Below are positions 18,751-28,897 of a stretch of 64,000 bases of DNA, in pieces. Under the pieces are notes generated by a model. That model searched no databases. It was not told where the DNA came from and saw only the letters and a list, made by a program, of their open reading frames with translations. The DNA lies in assembly GCF_011742875.1 (NCBI RefSeq), contig NZ_JAAQTL010000001.1, positions 1,550,001-1,614,000 on the forward strand. Direction: 5' to 3'. The number at the start of each line of letters is the position of its first letter. Within the stretch, counting starts at the first letter, position 1. The position numbers and the translations under genes are program-made. The DNA comes from Luteibacter yeojuensis. Lineage in GTDB: Bacteria > Pseudomonadota > Gammaproteobacteria > Xanthomonadales > Rhodanobacteraceae.

Positions 18751-20904
18751 TTACTTTGAAGGCACGCCCAGTTCGCGCAACAAAGCCGGCGATGGATAGA
18801 CCTTGTCGACCAGCCAGCGCATGTAGCGCATGTCGACATGGATGGCGCGCTTGTAGCGCGGGTCGTACATCCAGCTGGCGCTGACCGCTTCCCAGTTGCT
18901 GTCGAAATTCAGGCCCACCAGTTCGCCCTTCGCGTCGAGCACCGGCGAGCCCGAGTTGCCGCCCGTGGTATCGAGGTTGCTCAGGAAGTCCACCGGCATG
19001 GCACCCGTCTTCGGATCGGCGTAGCCGGCGAAATCGCCCTTGTGGATGGCGTCCAGCAGCGGCTTCGGCGCGTCGAACGGTGCCATGCCCGTGTTCTTCT
19101 CGACGATGCCGGCCACCGTGGTGAGCGGCGCATAGGTGACGGCGTCGCGTGCCATCAGCGGCGTAACCTTGCCATAGCTCACCCGCAGCGTGGCGTTCGC
19201 ATCGGGATAGACCGCCTTGCCCTGCTTCTCGCGATACGCGATCAGCGCCTGCATGTAGGACGGACGCAGGCGAAGCAGGTCGCCTTCGCGCGCCTTGCGT
19301 TCGTCCTCGATGCGCAGCAGCGCCGGCCGGAGCGTGCGGGCCGCCACGAGCAGCGGATCCTTGCTCGCCGCCGCCTCGGCCGGCGCTGCGTCGAACAGAC
19401 GCGTGCGCTCGGCCTCGTCGCCGAACTTCGTTCCCGCGTAGATGCGGTCCAGCGCCTTCGCCAGTTCGGCCGGCGAGCGGCCGAAGACCTTGTCCACCTC
19501 GGGCAGGCGCCCGGCATCGGGCAGCTTCTGGTAGCGCAGCATCATCGACGCGATCAGCGCCTTTTCGACCGCGGGGTCGTAGCGCCGCTGGATCTGCTTC
19601 AGCTGACTTCGGATCAGTTCCTCATCGCGCTCCTGGTAGCCCGTTTCGCGCTCGGCGTCGGCCTTCGGCCGTTCGACCGAGAGCCGGTCCACCGCCAGGG
19701 CGCCCTTCATCAGCTGCGTCTGCGACGAAAGGAGACCCACGAGAAGGTCGCGCTCGCGGACGTCCTTCCCCTGAGCGATGAGCGCCAGGACCTGGTCGAT
19801 CGCCGGCCTCAACGTCTTGCCGTCCGGTTGCGTGGCGAGCCACGCGAGCATCGCGGCCTCGTCGTCGCGGCGCACGGCAACGGCGTCGCTGCGCCGGAGG
19901 CCCTCCAACTCGCCGCTGAAGCGCTTGATGCCGTTCTTCAGCGATTGAAGCTGCGAGGCGTAACGGATACCGGCCTCCTTGTCGTCCTTGCCCTTGGCCT
20001 CGATCACGTCCTGCAAGGCCTTCAGCACCTCCACCGCGGTGGGCAGGCGCCATTCCACCTGGTCGGCGAACTCCGCCGCCGTGCGGTGGCGGTACGTGAT
20101 GCCCGGATAACCCGCCAGCATCACGAAATCGCCTTCGGTCACGCCCCCGGTAGCAAGCTTCAGGTGCGACGGCGGGTGGTAAGGCTTGTTGTCCGGGGAG
20201 TAATCGGCCGGCTTGCCGTCCGGGCCCACATAAGCACGGAGGATGGTGAAGTCGCCGGCATGGCGCGGCCAGACGAAATTGTCGACCTCGTCGCCGTAAT
20301 TGCCGATGGCACGCGGCGGCGCGTAGACGAGCCGCAGGTCGCGCAGCTCGAGTTGCTTCACCAGGTAGAAGTCTCGCCCATAGAACATGTTCGCGACGCT
20401 GCACCGGATGCCGGCCTCGGTCTCGCACTCCGCGACCAGCACCTTGCTGGCCGCGTCCAGCGCGTCGTAGTACGCCTTGCCCGTCTTGCCCCGCGCGGCT
20501 GCCAGGATCCGGTCCGTGACCTTGTCGAAGCCGACCGTGACCCGCAGGCGGTAGTCCGGATTGGCGGGAAGCTCGCCCGCGCGGTCGGCGGCGACGTACC
20601 CGTTCGCGATCAGGTCGCGGTCCGGCCTCGAGTTGTACTGGATGACGCCGAAAGCCACGTGGTGGTTGGTCACGACCAGCCCGTCGGCCGAGACGAAGGA
20701 ACCCGTCCCGCCGCCGATCCGGACCACCGCGTTCAGCGGCGCCCGGGTGAGGTCGGCGAGGTCCTTGGGGTCGCCCCGGAAGCCCGCCTCCTTGAGATTC
20801 TTCGCCAGACCGGGGAGCTGCGACGGCAGCCACATGCCCTCGTCGGCCTTCGCGTCCAGCGCCAGCGCCATGGCGGCTCCCAGCATCATCGAGTGGATTC
20901 GCAT
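18751..20904 (-). CDS. S46 family dipeptidyl-peptidase (DPP7/DPP11 type)
   Basis: Exported serine exopeptidase that releases dipeptides from oligopeptide N-termini in the periplasm. It has 717 residues, the family length. Signal peptide about 1-20 (RIHSMMLGAAMALALDAKA). Catalytic triad regions: TNHHVAFG (His81/82), GDEVDNFVWPRHAGDF (Asp) and GGNSGSPV (Ser651). At the position 18 residues after the catalytic Ser, where DPP11 has Arg and DPP7 has Gly, this protein has Ser669, so acidic P1 preference is not expected (family knowledge plus inference). The start at 20904 fits the signal peptide. Confidence 0.93.
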   Translation of the reverse strand: MRIHSMMLGAAMALALDAKADEGMWLPSQLPGLAKNLKEAGFRGDPKDLADLTRAPLNAVVRIGGGTGSFVSADGLVVTNHHVAFGVIQYNSRPDRDLIANGYVAADRAGELPANPDYRLRVTVGFDKVTDRILAAARGKTGKAYYDALDAASKVLVAECETEAGIRCSVANMFYGRDFYLVKQLELRDLRLVYAPPRAIGNYGDEVDNFVWPRHAGDFTILRAYVGPDGKPADYSPDNKPYHPPSHLKLATGGVTEGDFVMLAGYPGITYRHRTAAEFADQVEWRLPTAVEVLKALQDVIEAKGKDDKEAGIRYASQLQSLKNGIKRFSGELEGLRRSDAVAVRRDDEAAMLAWLATQPDGKTLRPAIDQVLALIAQGKDVRERDLLVGLLSSQTQLMKGALAVDRLSVERPKADAERETGYQERDEELIRSQLKQIQRRYDPAVEKALIASMMLRYQKLPDAGRLPEVDKVFGRSPAELAKALDRIYAGTKFGDEAERTRLFDAAPAEAAASKDPLLVAARTLRPALLRIEDERKAREGDLLRLRPSYMQALIAYREKQGKAVYPDANATLRVSYGKVTPLMARDAVTYAPLTTVAGIVEKNTGMAPFDAPKPLLDAIHKGDFAGYADPKTGAMPVDFLSNLDTTGGNSGSPVLDAKGELVGLNFDSNWEAVSASWMYDPRYKRAIHVDMRYMRWLVDKVYPSPALLRELGVPSK

Positions 20905-21061
20905 GTTCGTTGCCCCTGCAGGTCGTGCGGCGGTCGCAAGAAAAAACGTTCCGACCATAGAGGGGGCCGGCGCGGCTGGCAATGGCCGCCGGCTGCGGGG
21001 CGCGGGCTGGCCCGTGGGGAAGCCCGCCGCGGGCCCTTCGCGCGTCGCCGCGCTTCCCACC

Positions 21062-21067
21062 TATAAT
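21062..21067 (+). promoter_or_regulatory. Consensus -10 box for tdh
   Basis: Perfect TATAAT, 52 bases before the tdh ATG, in the divergent gap between the peptidase gene and tdh. No clear -35. It lies right after a GC-rich inverted pair of the GTGGGAAGC...GCTTCCCAC type (about 20997-21060). Confidence 0.5.
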
Positions 21068-21119
21068 GCGGAATTCGGTCCGCGCCGCGGACCCTCCCCG
21101 CCCGGAACCCAAGAGCCCC

Positions 21120-22154
21120 ATGCAGCAGACGATGAAGGCGCTGGTCAAGCGCAAGCCAGAACAAGGCATCTGGATGGAAGAAGTGCCGGTGCCGCAGGTC
21201 GGCCCGAACGAAGTCCTTATCAAGATCGAGAAGACCGCCATCTGCGGTACCGATCTGCACATCTACAAGTGGGACGAATGGTCCCAGCGCACGATCAAGC
21301 CCGGCCTCACCATCGGCCACGAATTCGTCGGCCGCATCGCCGAAATCGGCCCGGGCGTCACCGGCTACAAGATCGGCGACCGCGTGTCCGCCGAAGGCCA
21401 CATCGTGTGCGGCCACTGCCGCAACTGCCGCGCCGGCCGCCAGCACCTGTGCCCGAACACCTTCGGCATCGGCGTGAACCGCAACGGCGCGTTCGCCGAG
21501 TACATGACCATGCCGGCCTCCAACCTGTGGCCGATCCCGGACCAGATCCCCTCCGAGCTGGCCGCCTTCTTCGACCCGTACGGCAACGCCGCGCATTGCG
21601 CGCTCGAGTTCGACCTGATCGGCGAGGACGTGCTCATCACCGGCGCGGGCCCCATCGGCATCATCGCCGCCGGCATCGCCAAGCACGTGGGCGCGCGCAA
21701 CGTCGTGGTCACCGACGTCAACGATTACCGTCTGAAGCTGGCCGCCGACATGGGCGCCACGCGCGTGGTGAACGTCGCCAACCAGCCGCTCAAGGACGTG
21801 GTGAAGGACCTGCACATCGAGGGCTTCGACGTGGGCCTGGAAATGAGCGGCAATCCGCGCGCCTTCGGCGACATGCTCGACTGCATGTACCACGGCGGCA
21901 AGATCGCCATGCTCGGCATCATGCCGCGCGGTGCCGGCATCGACTGGGACAAGGTGATCTTCAAGGGCCTCACCCTGCAGGGCATCTACGGCCGCCGCAT
22001 GTACGAGACCTGGTACAAGATGACTCAGATGGTTCTCACCGGCTTCCCGCTGCAGAAGGTGCTCACGCACCAGATCGCCATCGACGATTTCCAGAAGGGC
22101 TTCGACCTGATGGACGCCGGCCAGTGCGGCAAGGTCGTCTGCTCCTGGACCTGA
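21120..22154 (+). CDS. tdh: L-threonine 3-dehydrogenase
   Basis: NAD-dependent oxidation of threonine to 2-amino-3-ketobutyrate. It has 344 residues, the standard length of the zinc-dependent medium-chain dehydrogenase. Seen: catalytic zinc site ICGTDLH and GHEFVG, structural zinc loop [15 protein letters not shown], Rossmann motif [13 protein letters not shown], and the threonine dehydrogenase-specific [14 protein letters not shown]. The ATG at 21120 is the conserved start. The next enzyme, kbl, is separated from it by the DUF748 gene. Confidence 0.97.
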   Translation: MQQTMKALVKRKPEQGIWMEEVPVPQVGPNEVLIKIEKTAICGTDLHIYKWDEWSQRTIKPGLTIGHEFVGRIAEIGPGVTGYKIGDRVSAEGHIVCGHCRNCRAGRQHLCPNTFGIGVNRNGAFAEYMTMPASNLWPIPDQIPSELAAFFDPYGNAAHCALEFDLIGEDVLITGAGPIGIIAAGIAKHVGARNVVVTDVNDYRLKLAADMGATRVVNVANQPLKDVVKDLHIEGFDVGLEMSGNPRAFGDMLDCMYHGGKIAMLGIMPRGAGIDWDKVIFKGLTLQGIYGRRMYETWYKMTQMVLTGFPLQKVLTHQIAIDDFQKGFDLMDAGQCGKVVCSWT

Positions 22155-22254
22155 TGCGGGCCGCCTGAACCGGCTTGCCTGATCCGCCCCTCCGACGGCT
22201 TTCCCGGCGAGTACACTCCGCCGGGGAATCCGGATTGTCCGAGGAGTTGGCGGC

Positions 22255-25200
22255 ATGGAAACACGCAAGACCAGGGGCAGGCTTTACCTGGACCGGGGCC
22301 GGGAACGCGCCCTGGTTCTTTACCGGTCGCGGCGCACCCGCCGGATCGTCGCCGGCGTCCTGATCGCGCTGGTCGCCTTCGGCCTGCTCGGCTTCTTCGC
22401 CGCTCCGCCCCTGATCCGCTCGCAGGTCGAATCCCGTGCCGGCGCGGCCTTGGGGCGCCCGGTAACGGTGGGAGGACTCTCCCTCAATCCGTTTACCCTG
22501 AAGCTCACCGTCGAGCGCCTGCACATCGGGGAAGCGGACGGCAAGACACCCTTCGTGGACGTGGACAGGATCACGGCGAACGCCTCGTGGGCGTCGCTTT
22601 TCCGCGCCGCGCCAATCCTCGATGCGCTCGAGGTGAACGGGCCGAAGGTGCGCCTGCAACGAACCGCGCCGCAACGCTTCAACTTCTCCGACATCCTCGA
22701 CCGGCTCGCGTCGGGACCGGCCGCACCCGACGAGGGGCCGGCGCGCTTCGCCGTCTCCAATATCGCCGTCCACGGCGGCCGGGTCGACTTCGACGACCGC
22801 GTGCTCGACGCCACGCACCGCCTCGACCGGATCGAACTCGGCATTCCCTTCCTCGCCAGCCTGCCCAGCGCCACCGACATCTATGTCCGGCCGCTGCTCG
22901 CGATGAACGTGGATGGCAGCCCGCTCCGCGTCGACGGCCAGACCAAGCCGTTCGCCGGCAGCCACGAATCGTTGGTCAGCTTCCACCTCGACCACCTGGA
23001 CCTGCCCCGTTACCTCGGCTTCGCGCCCACGCCGCTTCCGGTCGCTGTACCCAGCGGCAAGTTGTCCGGACGGCTGGACCTGCGTTTCACGATGACGGAC
23101 GCCAGGCCGCAGGTGATCCTTAGCGGGCGCCTCGCCGTCGACGACCTGAAGATCGCCGAGAAAGGCGGCGCCTCCATCCTCACGCTGGGTCACGGCGACG
23201 CCGCCCTTACCGCGATCGAACCGCTGACCTCGCGCTACCGCCTGGGAACCGTCGCACTCGACCGTTTCGGCGTGCGTTACGCGCGACTGCCCGGCGGACG
23301 CAGCAACTTCGACGCGCTCACCGGAGGACCATCCGCGCCCCCGCCGCCGCCGGACGCGAAACCGACCGATGTGCGCATCGACGCGCTCGTCCTGAAGGAT
23401 GCGCGCATCGAATACGCCGACCTCGCGGCACCCGCGCCGGCACGGCTGCTGCTCGAAGGCGTGCAGGGCAGCATCCGCGGCCTGAGCACCGTGGCCGCCC
23501 CCGTGGCGAACCTCGACCTCGCCGCACACATGGCGGGCGGCAAGGTCGCCACGAAGGGCACGCTGGACCTCGCCGCCAGCCGCTATGCCGGCACGCTGTC
23601 GATGACGAACGTGTCGCTCGCCGACCTGGTGCCGCTGGCACCGCCGCCGCTCGATGCCGACATCGCCGGCGGGAGCCTGGGCGCGAACGGCGAACTCGCG
23701 CTCGACTGGCACGAGGCAGCCACCGTGAAGATCGCCAGGGCGCAGGCGAACGTGGACGGCTTCCGCCTCGTCCCGCGTCACGGGCGTGCCGCTCCGGTGA
23801 CCTGGACGTCGATGAAGGCGTCGATCGCCCTCGTCGACCTCGCCACCAGCGAGGCACGCCTCGACAGCCTTTCGCTCGACGGCCTCGCGCTGGACCTGCG
23901 TCGCCTCGCCGACGGCAGCTTCGACCTCGCCCACGTGATGATGCCGACGCCGGCGGCGAAGACCTCAGGGCCGCCCACGCCCGCGTGGCGATGGAGCATC
24001 GGGCACGTCGGCCTCGGCGACGGCACGCTGACGCTGCGCGACCCGAAAATACGGCGCCGGGCCGGCAGCATCGAACTCAAGGCCACGGCGTTCGGCATCG
24101 ACGGCCTGTCCGACGACATGAAGAAGCCGGTGACGCTCGACCTGAAGGGTACGCTCGGCAAGGGAACGTTCGCCGTCACCGGCAAGGTGCGGCCGCAGCC
24201 CCTCGACGCGCAGCTGGTCGTGAAGGCGAAGCAACTCAACGTGGCGCCGTTGCAGGCGCTGGTCACCGTGCCCCTGAACGTGCGCATCGCCAGCGGACTG
24301 CTGAGCCTCGACGGCCGCGTTCGCTACGAGGACCGCGGCGCGGCGCCTGCGCGTATCGCCTACCGCGGCGAAGCCACGCTGGGCCGCGTGCGCGTGCTGG
24401 ACAAGGTGACCGATGCCGACTTCCTCCGCTGGAATTCGCTCAGTGCGTCCCGCATGGCGATCCGCCTGGGCGAGGACGTGCCCCACGTCGACATCGGCGG
24501 CCTCGCGCTCGACGACTTCTATGCACGCGTGATCATCAACGCCAACGGACGCACGAACCTGCAGGACGTCGTCGCCAGCCCGGAAGCGCCGGGTGCGGTC
24601 TCGGTGACCGAGGCGCGGGACGCGTCCACGCCGGCACCGGCGCCCGCTCCCGCGGCGACAGCCGCGTCCCCCGCTGTCGCCGCGGGCCCGGCGGCGGACA
24701 TCCAGATCGGCCAGGTGTCCCTGACCAGGGGTCATCTCAACTACACGGACAACTTCATCAAGCCCAACTACACCGCCGACGTGACCGAGCTCACCGGCAA
24801 GATCGGCGCGTTCGGAACGACCGGCGGCGCCGCGCCCGCGGAGTTGACCGTGCAGGGCCAGCTCGACGGCAACGCGCCCGTGGACATCCGCGGCACCGTG
24901 AACCCGCTGACACCCGTGGCGTTCCTCGACATCACGGCCAAGGCCGACGGCATCCAGCTCGCCAACCTCTCGCCCTACTCCGGGAAGTACGCCGGCTACC
25001 CGATCACGAAGGGCCGCCTCAACGTCGACGTCCACTACCTGCTCGACCAGCGCAAGCTCACCGCGGACAACCACATCTTCATCGACCAGCTCACCTTCGG
25101 CGACCGCATCGAGGGACCCGGGATCAGCCACCTCCCGGTGAAGCTCGCCGTGGCCCTGCTGAAGGACAGCCAGGGGCGCATCGACGTGCACGTTCCCGTC

Positions 25201-25866
25201 AGCGGCTCGCTCGACGATCCGCAGTTCAGCGTCGGCGGGCTGGTCTGGCGCGCCATCGGCAACCTCATCGTGAAGGCGGTGACCTCGCCGTTCAGGCTGC
25301 TGGCCTCCGTGGGCGGCGGCGGTGGGCGCCAGGACCTCGGCTACATCGAATTCGCGCCCGGCTCCGCCGTGCTCGACGCCGACGGGCAGGCGAAGCTGGC
25401 CGAGATCGTGAAAGTGCTGGCGGAGAAACCCTCGATCAGCCTCGACATCGTCGGCCGCGTCGACCCGGAAAAGGACGAAACCGGCCTGCGCAAGGTCATG
25501 GTCGACGACCTCGTCCACCAGGAGCAGGTCAACGCGAAAGACGACGACACGACGCCGCCGACGGACGAGGAACGTGAGAAGTATCTCGAACGCGCCTATC
25601 GGCACGCCTCGTTTCCCAAACCGAAGAACGTGATCGGACTGTCAAAGTCACTGCCGCCCGACGAGATGCGCGCACTCATGGAGGCCAACATGCCGGTGGA
25701 TGCCGATGCCTTGCGTCATCTCGCGGAGCGGCGCGCGGGAGCCGTACAGCAGTGGCTACAGGGGAAGGTGGACGATAAACGCGTGTTCGTCGTGGCGCCG
25801 AAGACCGATGCCAAGGGGATCGACGACGGTGGCAAGACGACACGCGTGGATTTCGGCCTGCACTGA
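22255..25866 (+). CDS. DUF748 / AsmA-like envelope protein, 1203 residues
   Basis: A large protein of the AsmA/TamB-related DUF748 family: an inner-membrane anchor at about residues 29-49 (TRRIVAGVLIALVAFGLLGF), then long beta-rich repeats on the periplasmic side, a Pro/Ala-rich linker (about 785-815), and a C-terminal OmpA-like stretch (GYIEFAPGSAVLDADGQAKL near 1025). Family members are thought to move or organise lipids between the two membranes; substrate unknown. It starts with ATG after GAGGAG spaced for initiation. It sits between tdh and kbl, which normally adjoin, so the location looks like an insertion into that operon. Confidence 0.85.
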   Translation: METRKTRGRLYLDRGRERALVLYRSRRTRRIVAGVLIALVAFGLLGFFAAPPLIRSQVESRAGAALGRPVTVGGLSLNPFTLKLTVERLHIGEADGKTPFVDVDRITANASWASLFRAAPILDALEVNGPKVRLQRTAPQRFNFSDILDRLASGPAAPDEGPARFAVSNIAVHGGRVDFDDRVLDATHRLDRIELGIPFLASLPSATDIYVRPLLAMNVDGSPLRVDGQTKPFAGSHESLVSFHLDHLDLPRYLGFAPTPLPVAVPSGKLSGRLDLRFTMTDARPQVILSGRLAVDDLKIAEKGGASILTLGHGDAALTAIEPLTSRYRLGTVALDRFGVRYARLPGGRSNFDALTGGPSAPPPPPDAKPTDVRIDALVLKDARIEYADLAAPAPARLLLEGVQGSIRGLSTVAAPVANLDLAAHMAGGKVATKGTLDLAASRYAGTLSMTNVSLADLVPLAPPPLDADIAGGSLGANGELALDWHEAATVKIARAQANVDGFRLVPRHGRAAPVTWTSMKASIALVDLATSEARLDSLSLDGLALDLRRLADGSFDLAHVMMPTPAAKTSGPPTPAWRWSIGHVGLGDGTLTLRDPKIRRRAGSIELKATAFGIDGLSDDMKKPVTLDLKGTLGKGTFAVTGKVRPQPLDAQLVVKAKQLNVAPLQALVTVPLNVRIASGLLSLDGRVRYEDRGAAPARIAYRGEATLGRVRVLDKVTDADFLRWNSLSASRMAIRLGEDVPHVDIGGLALDDFYARVIINANGRTNLQDVVASPEAPGAVSVTEARDASTPAPAPAPAATAASPAVAAGPAADIQIGQVSLTRGHLNYTDNFIKPNYTADVTELTGKIGAFGTTGGAAPAELTVQGQLDGNAPVDIRGTVNPLTPVAFLDITAKADGIQLANLSPYSGKYAGYPITKGRLNVDVHYLLDQRKLTADNHIFIDQLTFGDRIEGPGISHLPVKLAVALLKDSQGRIDVHVPVSGSLDDPQFSVGGLVWRAIGNLIVKAVTSPFRLLASVGGGGGRQDLGYIEFAPGSAVLDADGQAKLAEIVKVLAEKPSISLDIVGRVDPEKDETGLRKVMVDDLVHQEQVNAKDDDTTPPTDEEREKYLERAYRHASFPKPKNVIGLSKSLPPDEMRALMEANMPVDADALRHLAERRAGAVQQWLQGKVDDKRVFVVAPKTDAKGIDDGGKTTRVDFGLH

Positions 25867-25942
25867 GACGGGACGTCCAGGTTTTCTCATCCGGGGAAAG
25901 GTCCCACAATAGGAGTCTTCCTATATACAAGGCCTCCCCGAC

Positions 25943-27142
25943 ATGTCCTATCCCGGCCAGACCCGCTTCGCCAGCGAGCTCGACGCTATCCGCGAGCAGG
26001 GCCTGTTCAAGAACGAACGGGTCATCGTCTCGCCGCAATCGGCCGAGATCGAGCTGGAAGGAGGCCGCAAGGTCCTCAACTTCTGCGCGAACAACTACCT
26101 CGGCCTGGCCGATCACCCCGACGTGATCCAGGCCGCCAAGGAGGCCCTGGACACGCACGGCTTCGGCATGGCCAGCGTGCGCTTCATCTGCGGCACGCAG
26201 GACCTGCACAAGGCGCTCGAACGGAAGATCGCCGAGTTCTTCGGCACCGAGGACACCATCCTCTACGCCGCCTGCTTCGACGCCAACGGCGGCCTCTTCG
26301 AACCGCTGCTGGGCGAGGAGGATGCGGTCATCTCGGACGCGCTGAACCATGCGTCGATCATCGACGGCATCCGCCTGTGCAAGGCCAAGCGCTTCCGTTA
26401 CGCGAACTGCGACATGGCCGACCTCGAGGCCCAGCTGCAGGCCGCCGACGCCGCCGGCGCGCGCACCAAGCTCATCACCACCGACGGCGCGTTCTCGATG
26501 GACGGCTTCGTCGCCCCGCTCGACGAGATCACCGCGCTGGCGCGCAAGTACGGCGCGCTCGTGCACATCGACGAATGCCACTGCACCGGCTTCCTCGGCG
26601 AGACCGGCCGCGGTTCCGCCGAGCTGCACGGCGTGATGGACAAGATCGACATCTTCACCGGCACCTTGGGCAAGGCGCTCGGTGGCGCGCTGGGCGGCTT
26701 CACCACGGGGCGCCGCGAAGTGATCGAGATGCTGCGCCAGCGCTCGCGCCCGTACCTGTTCTCGAACTCGCTGCCGCCCCACGTGGTTGCGGCGGGCATC
26801 AAGGTGTTCGACATGCTCGCCGCCGCCGGCGAACTCCGCGAGAAGGTGAAGGAGAACACCCGCTACTTCCGCGAGAAAATGACCGAGGCCGGCTTCGACA
26901 TCCGTCCCGGCCAGCATCCGATCGTCCCGGTGATGATCTACGACGCCAAGCAGGCGCAGGCCATGGCGGCCGAATTGCTCGAGGAAGGCATCTACGTGAC
27001 GGGCTTCTTCTTCCCTGTCGTCCCGCAGGGCAAGGCGCGCATCCGCACGCAGATGAGCGCGGCGCATACGCGCGAGCACCTCGACCGTGCCATCGCGGCG
27101 TTCACCAAGGTCGGCAGGAAACTCGGCATCCTGAAAGCCTAA
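25943..27142 (+). CDS. kbl: Glycine C-acetyltransferase (2-amino-3-ketobutyrate CoA ligase)
   Basis: PLP enzyme that cleaves 2-amino-3-ketobutyrate with CoA to glycine and acetyl-CoA, completing threonine breakdown after Tdh. It has 399 residues. Seen: [39 protein letters not shown] (PLP-ring Asp/His region) and the Schiff-base lysine in [13 protein letters not shown]. Its TAA stop overlaps by three bases the stop of the convergent pseudouridine synthase gene. Confidence 0.97.
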   Translation: MSYPGQTRFASELDAIREQGLFKNERVIVSPQSAEIELEGGRKVLNFCANNYLGLADHPDVIQAAKEALDTHGFGMASVRFICGTQDLHKALERKIAEFFGTEDTILYAACFDANGGLFEPLLGEEDAVISDALNHASIIDGIRLCKAKRFRYANCDMADLEAQLQAADAAGARTKLITTDGAFSMDGFVAPLDEITALARKYGALVHIDECHCTGFLGETGRGSAELHGVMDKIDIFTGTLGKALGGALGGFTTGRREVIEMLRQRSRPYLFSNSLPPHVVAAGIKVFDMLAAAGELREKVKENTRYFREKMTEAGFDIRPGQHPIVPVMIYDAKQAQAMAAELLEEGIYVTGFFFPVVPQGKARIRTQMSAAHTREHLDRAIAAFTKVGRKLGILKA

Positions 27143-27876
27143 CGCCGGCGCAGCGCCGACACCTCGTCCGCGCCCAGGTACCGCCACTGGCCCTTCGGCA
27201 ATTCGCCAAGGGCCAGATCGCCGATGGCCACCCGCACCAGCCGCAACACGTCGAAGCCCAGGGCCGCCAGCAACCGTCGGATATGCCGGTTGCGGCCCTC
27301 TTCCAGCACGACCGCCAGCCAGGCGTTGCGCTCGCCCTGGCGCAGCAGCGTGGCCGCCGTGGCACGCAACGGCTCGCCGGCCTCGACGACGCCTTCGAGC
27401 ATGGCGGCGATCGTCGCCTCGTCGGGCCTGCCGGCGACCTGCACATGATAGGTCTTCGGCACGTGCGTCACGGGATCGGTGATGCCCGCCGCCCACGCGG
27501 TGTCGTTGGTCAGCAGCAGCAGGCCTTCGCTCGCCTTGTCGAGTCTCCCGACGGGGCCGAGCCAGGGCAACCCGGCGCCTTCGAGCAGCGAATACACGGT
27601 ATCGCGTCCCCGCTCGTCCGCGGCGGACACGACGATGCCGCGGGGTTTGTTCATGGCGATGTAGACCGGGGCGGCGGCGTGCGCCGACTCCCCGTCCATC
27701 TCGATCCGCTCGTGACCCGCGATGGGAAATTCAGGGTCGCGGACGAGGCGCCCGTCGACGCGCACCCGCCCTTCCCTCACCAGCCGCTCACCCTGGCTGC
27801 GCGAACAGATACCGCGCTTCGACAGCACGCGGGCGAGGCCGTAGACAGGAGTGGAGGAGCGGCGCGGAGGAGGCAT
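27139..27876 (-). CDS. RNA pseudouridine synthase, RsuA/RluB/RluE type
   Basis: Isomerises a uridine in ribosomal RNA. It has 245 residues: N-terminal S4 RNA-binding domain ([20 protein letters not shown] and onward, about residues 14-60), then catalytic domain with the active Asp in [16 protein letters not shown] and the conserved [14 protein letters not shown]. The start at 27876 (MPPPRRSS) is preferred because the upstream extension reads across the terminator. Which RNA site it modifies cannot be read from sequence. Tail-to-tail with kbl. Confidence 0.9.
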   Translation of the reverse strand: MPPPRRSSTPVYGLARVLSKRGICSRSQGERLVREGRVRVDGRLVRDPEFPIAGHERIEMDGESAHAAAPVYIAMNKPRGIVVSAADERGRDTVYSLLEGAGLPWLGPVGRLDKASEGLLLLTNDTAWAAGITDPVTHVPKTYHVQVAGRPDEATIAAMLEGVVEAGEPLRATAATLLRQGERNAWLAVVLEEGRNRHIRRLLAALGFDVLRLVRVAIGDLALGELPKGQWRYLGADEVSALRRR

Positions 27877-27888
27877 GCGGGACAGGAT

Positions 27889-27919
27889 AAAAAAAACGGC
27901 ATGCCGGAGCATGCCGTTT
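27889..27919 (-). terminator. Rho-independent terminator after the NlpC/P60 gene
   Basis: On the minus strand an 11-bp stem, AAACGGCATGC with its complement GCATGCCGTTT around a 4-base loop, is followed by a run of T. It ends transcription of the NlpC/P60 gene before the pseudouridine synthase start. Confidence 0.88.
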
Positions 27920-27944
27920 CGGAAATATGCGTTGGAGGTGACCG

Positions 27945-28640
27945 TCAGATCTTGGCGATGCCTTCGGGACGCTTGGCGCCGACGAAGTGCTTGGCCCAGT
28001 AAGCCTCGTTGAGGCTGTCGACGCGGACCGTCTTGCCCGCCGACGGCGAGTGGATGAACTGACCGTTGTCGATGTAGATGCCGACATGCGAGATGGCCTT
28101 GCCGCGAGTGCGGAAGAACACCAGGTCGCCCGTCTTCATTTCGTTGCGCTTGACCTTCAGGCCGGCGAGGAACTGGCTGGCGGAGTTGGTCGGGAGATCG
28201 AGGCCGATGCTGTGCAGGAACACGTAGCGGACGAAACCGCTGCAGTCGAACCCGGTGGACGGTTTGCGGCCGCCGCGGTGGTAGCGGATGTCGCGGAGCT
28301 TCATGGCGAAGGCGAGAAGCGCCTCGCGGGCGTGGCCGTCGACGTGGCCGGCCAGCTTGTCGGTGGCGGCGGCGACGAGGCTGTCACCGTCGTCGTCGGA
28401 GGCCGCGCCGTCATCGGAGGCGGCGGTATCGGCCGCCTTCGGCGCGGCGATCGTAGCGATATCGGAAACGGTGGACTGGGCCAGCGCGGTGGCCGGGGCG
28501 AACACCGGCAGGTCCGTGAGAAGGAGCGTGGCGGACTGATCAAGACCCTGTGGAGCGGTGATCGTGTCGGCGATGGCGGGTGTTACGGCGGCGATACAGC
28601 AGGAGGCTAACGCGAGAGCGGTCAGTCGCTTTAAATACAT
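27945..28640 (-). CDS. NlpC/P60 (C40) cell-wall hydrolase
   Basis: Probable murein endopeptidase of 231 residues. Signal peptide about 1-24 (KRLTALALASCCIAAVTPAIA), a low-complexity Asp/Ala-rich linker, then the NlpC/P60 domain at about 105-228 with catalytic Cys in FDCSGFVRYVF, His in AISHVGIYID and a third polar residue in FIHSPSAG. It has its own terminator and a 257-base upstream region, so it looks monocistronic. Confidence 0.9.
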   Translation of the reverse strand: MYLKRLTALALASCCIAAVTPAIADTITAPQGLDQSATLLLTDLPVFAPATALAQSTVSDIATIAAPKAADTAASDDGAASDDDGDSLVAAATDKLAGHVDGHAREALLAFAMKLRDIRYHRGGRKPSTGFDCSGFVRYVFLHSIGLDLPTNSASQFLAGLKVKRNEMKTGDLVFFRTRGKAISHVGIYIDNGQFIHSPSAGKTVRVDSLNEAYWAKHFVGAKRPEGIAKI

Positions 28641-28897
28641 GAGCGAAAAGGCCTATTCATCGTGAGGTTAAGCCGCCGTGAAGGTGAGACGACCGTGAAC
28701 GAGCGGTGAAGTTACCAAACCGCCTCCCCCTAGTTGTTGGCATAAAGTTAAAAACGACCATTCCTAGGAAAGATTCAGACTAGTCGCAAAGAAATGCGGC
28801 TTTTCGGCCAAAAACCTGAACAGGTTTAGGCACTTGCCTTCACATTCGTGAGGACTGACGGATAGCCCGCAAGGCCTCCGGCCGCGAATCGCAGCGG
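28641..28897. other. Upstream region of the NlpC/P60 gene
   Basis: 257 gene-free bases, notably AT-rich for this genome around 28735-28800 (TTGGCATAAAGTTAAAAACG). The NlpC/P60 promoter probably lies here; no exact -35/-10 pair is clear to me. The terminator of the yggS-type gene is at its far end. Confidence 0.5.
28812..28827 (-). terminator. Possible terminator after the YggS-type gene
   Basis: Perfect inverted repeat AAACCTG-AA-CAGGTTT. On the minus strand it is followed by T residues (CAGGTTTTTGG), 70 bases past the end of the PLP-protein gene. The two-base loop means that the outer pairs must do the work; it could instead be an operator. Confidence 0.4.
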
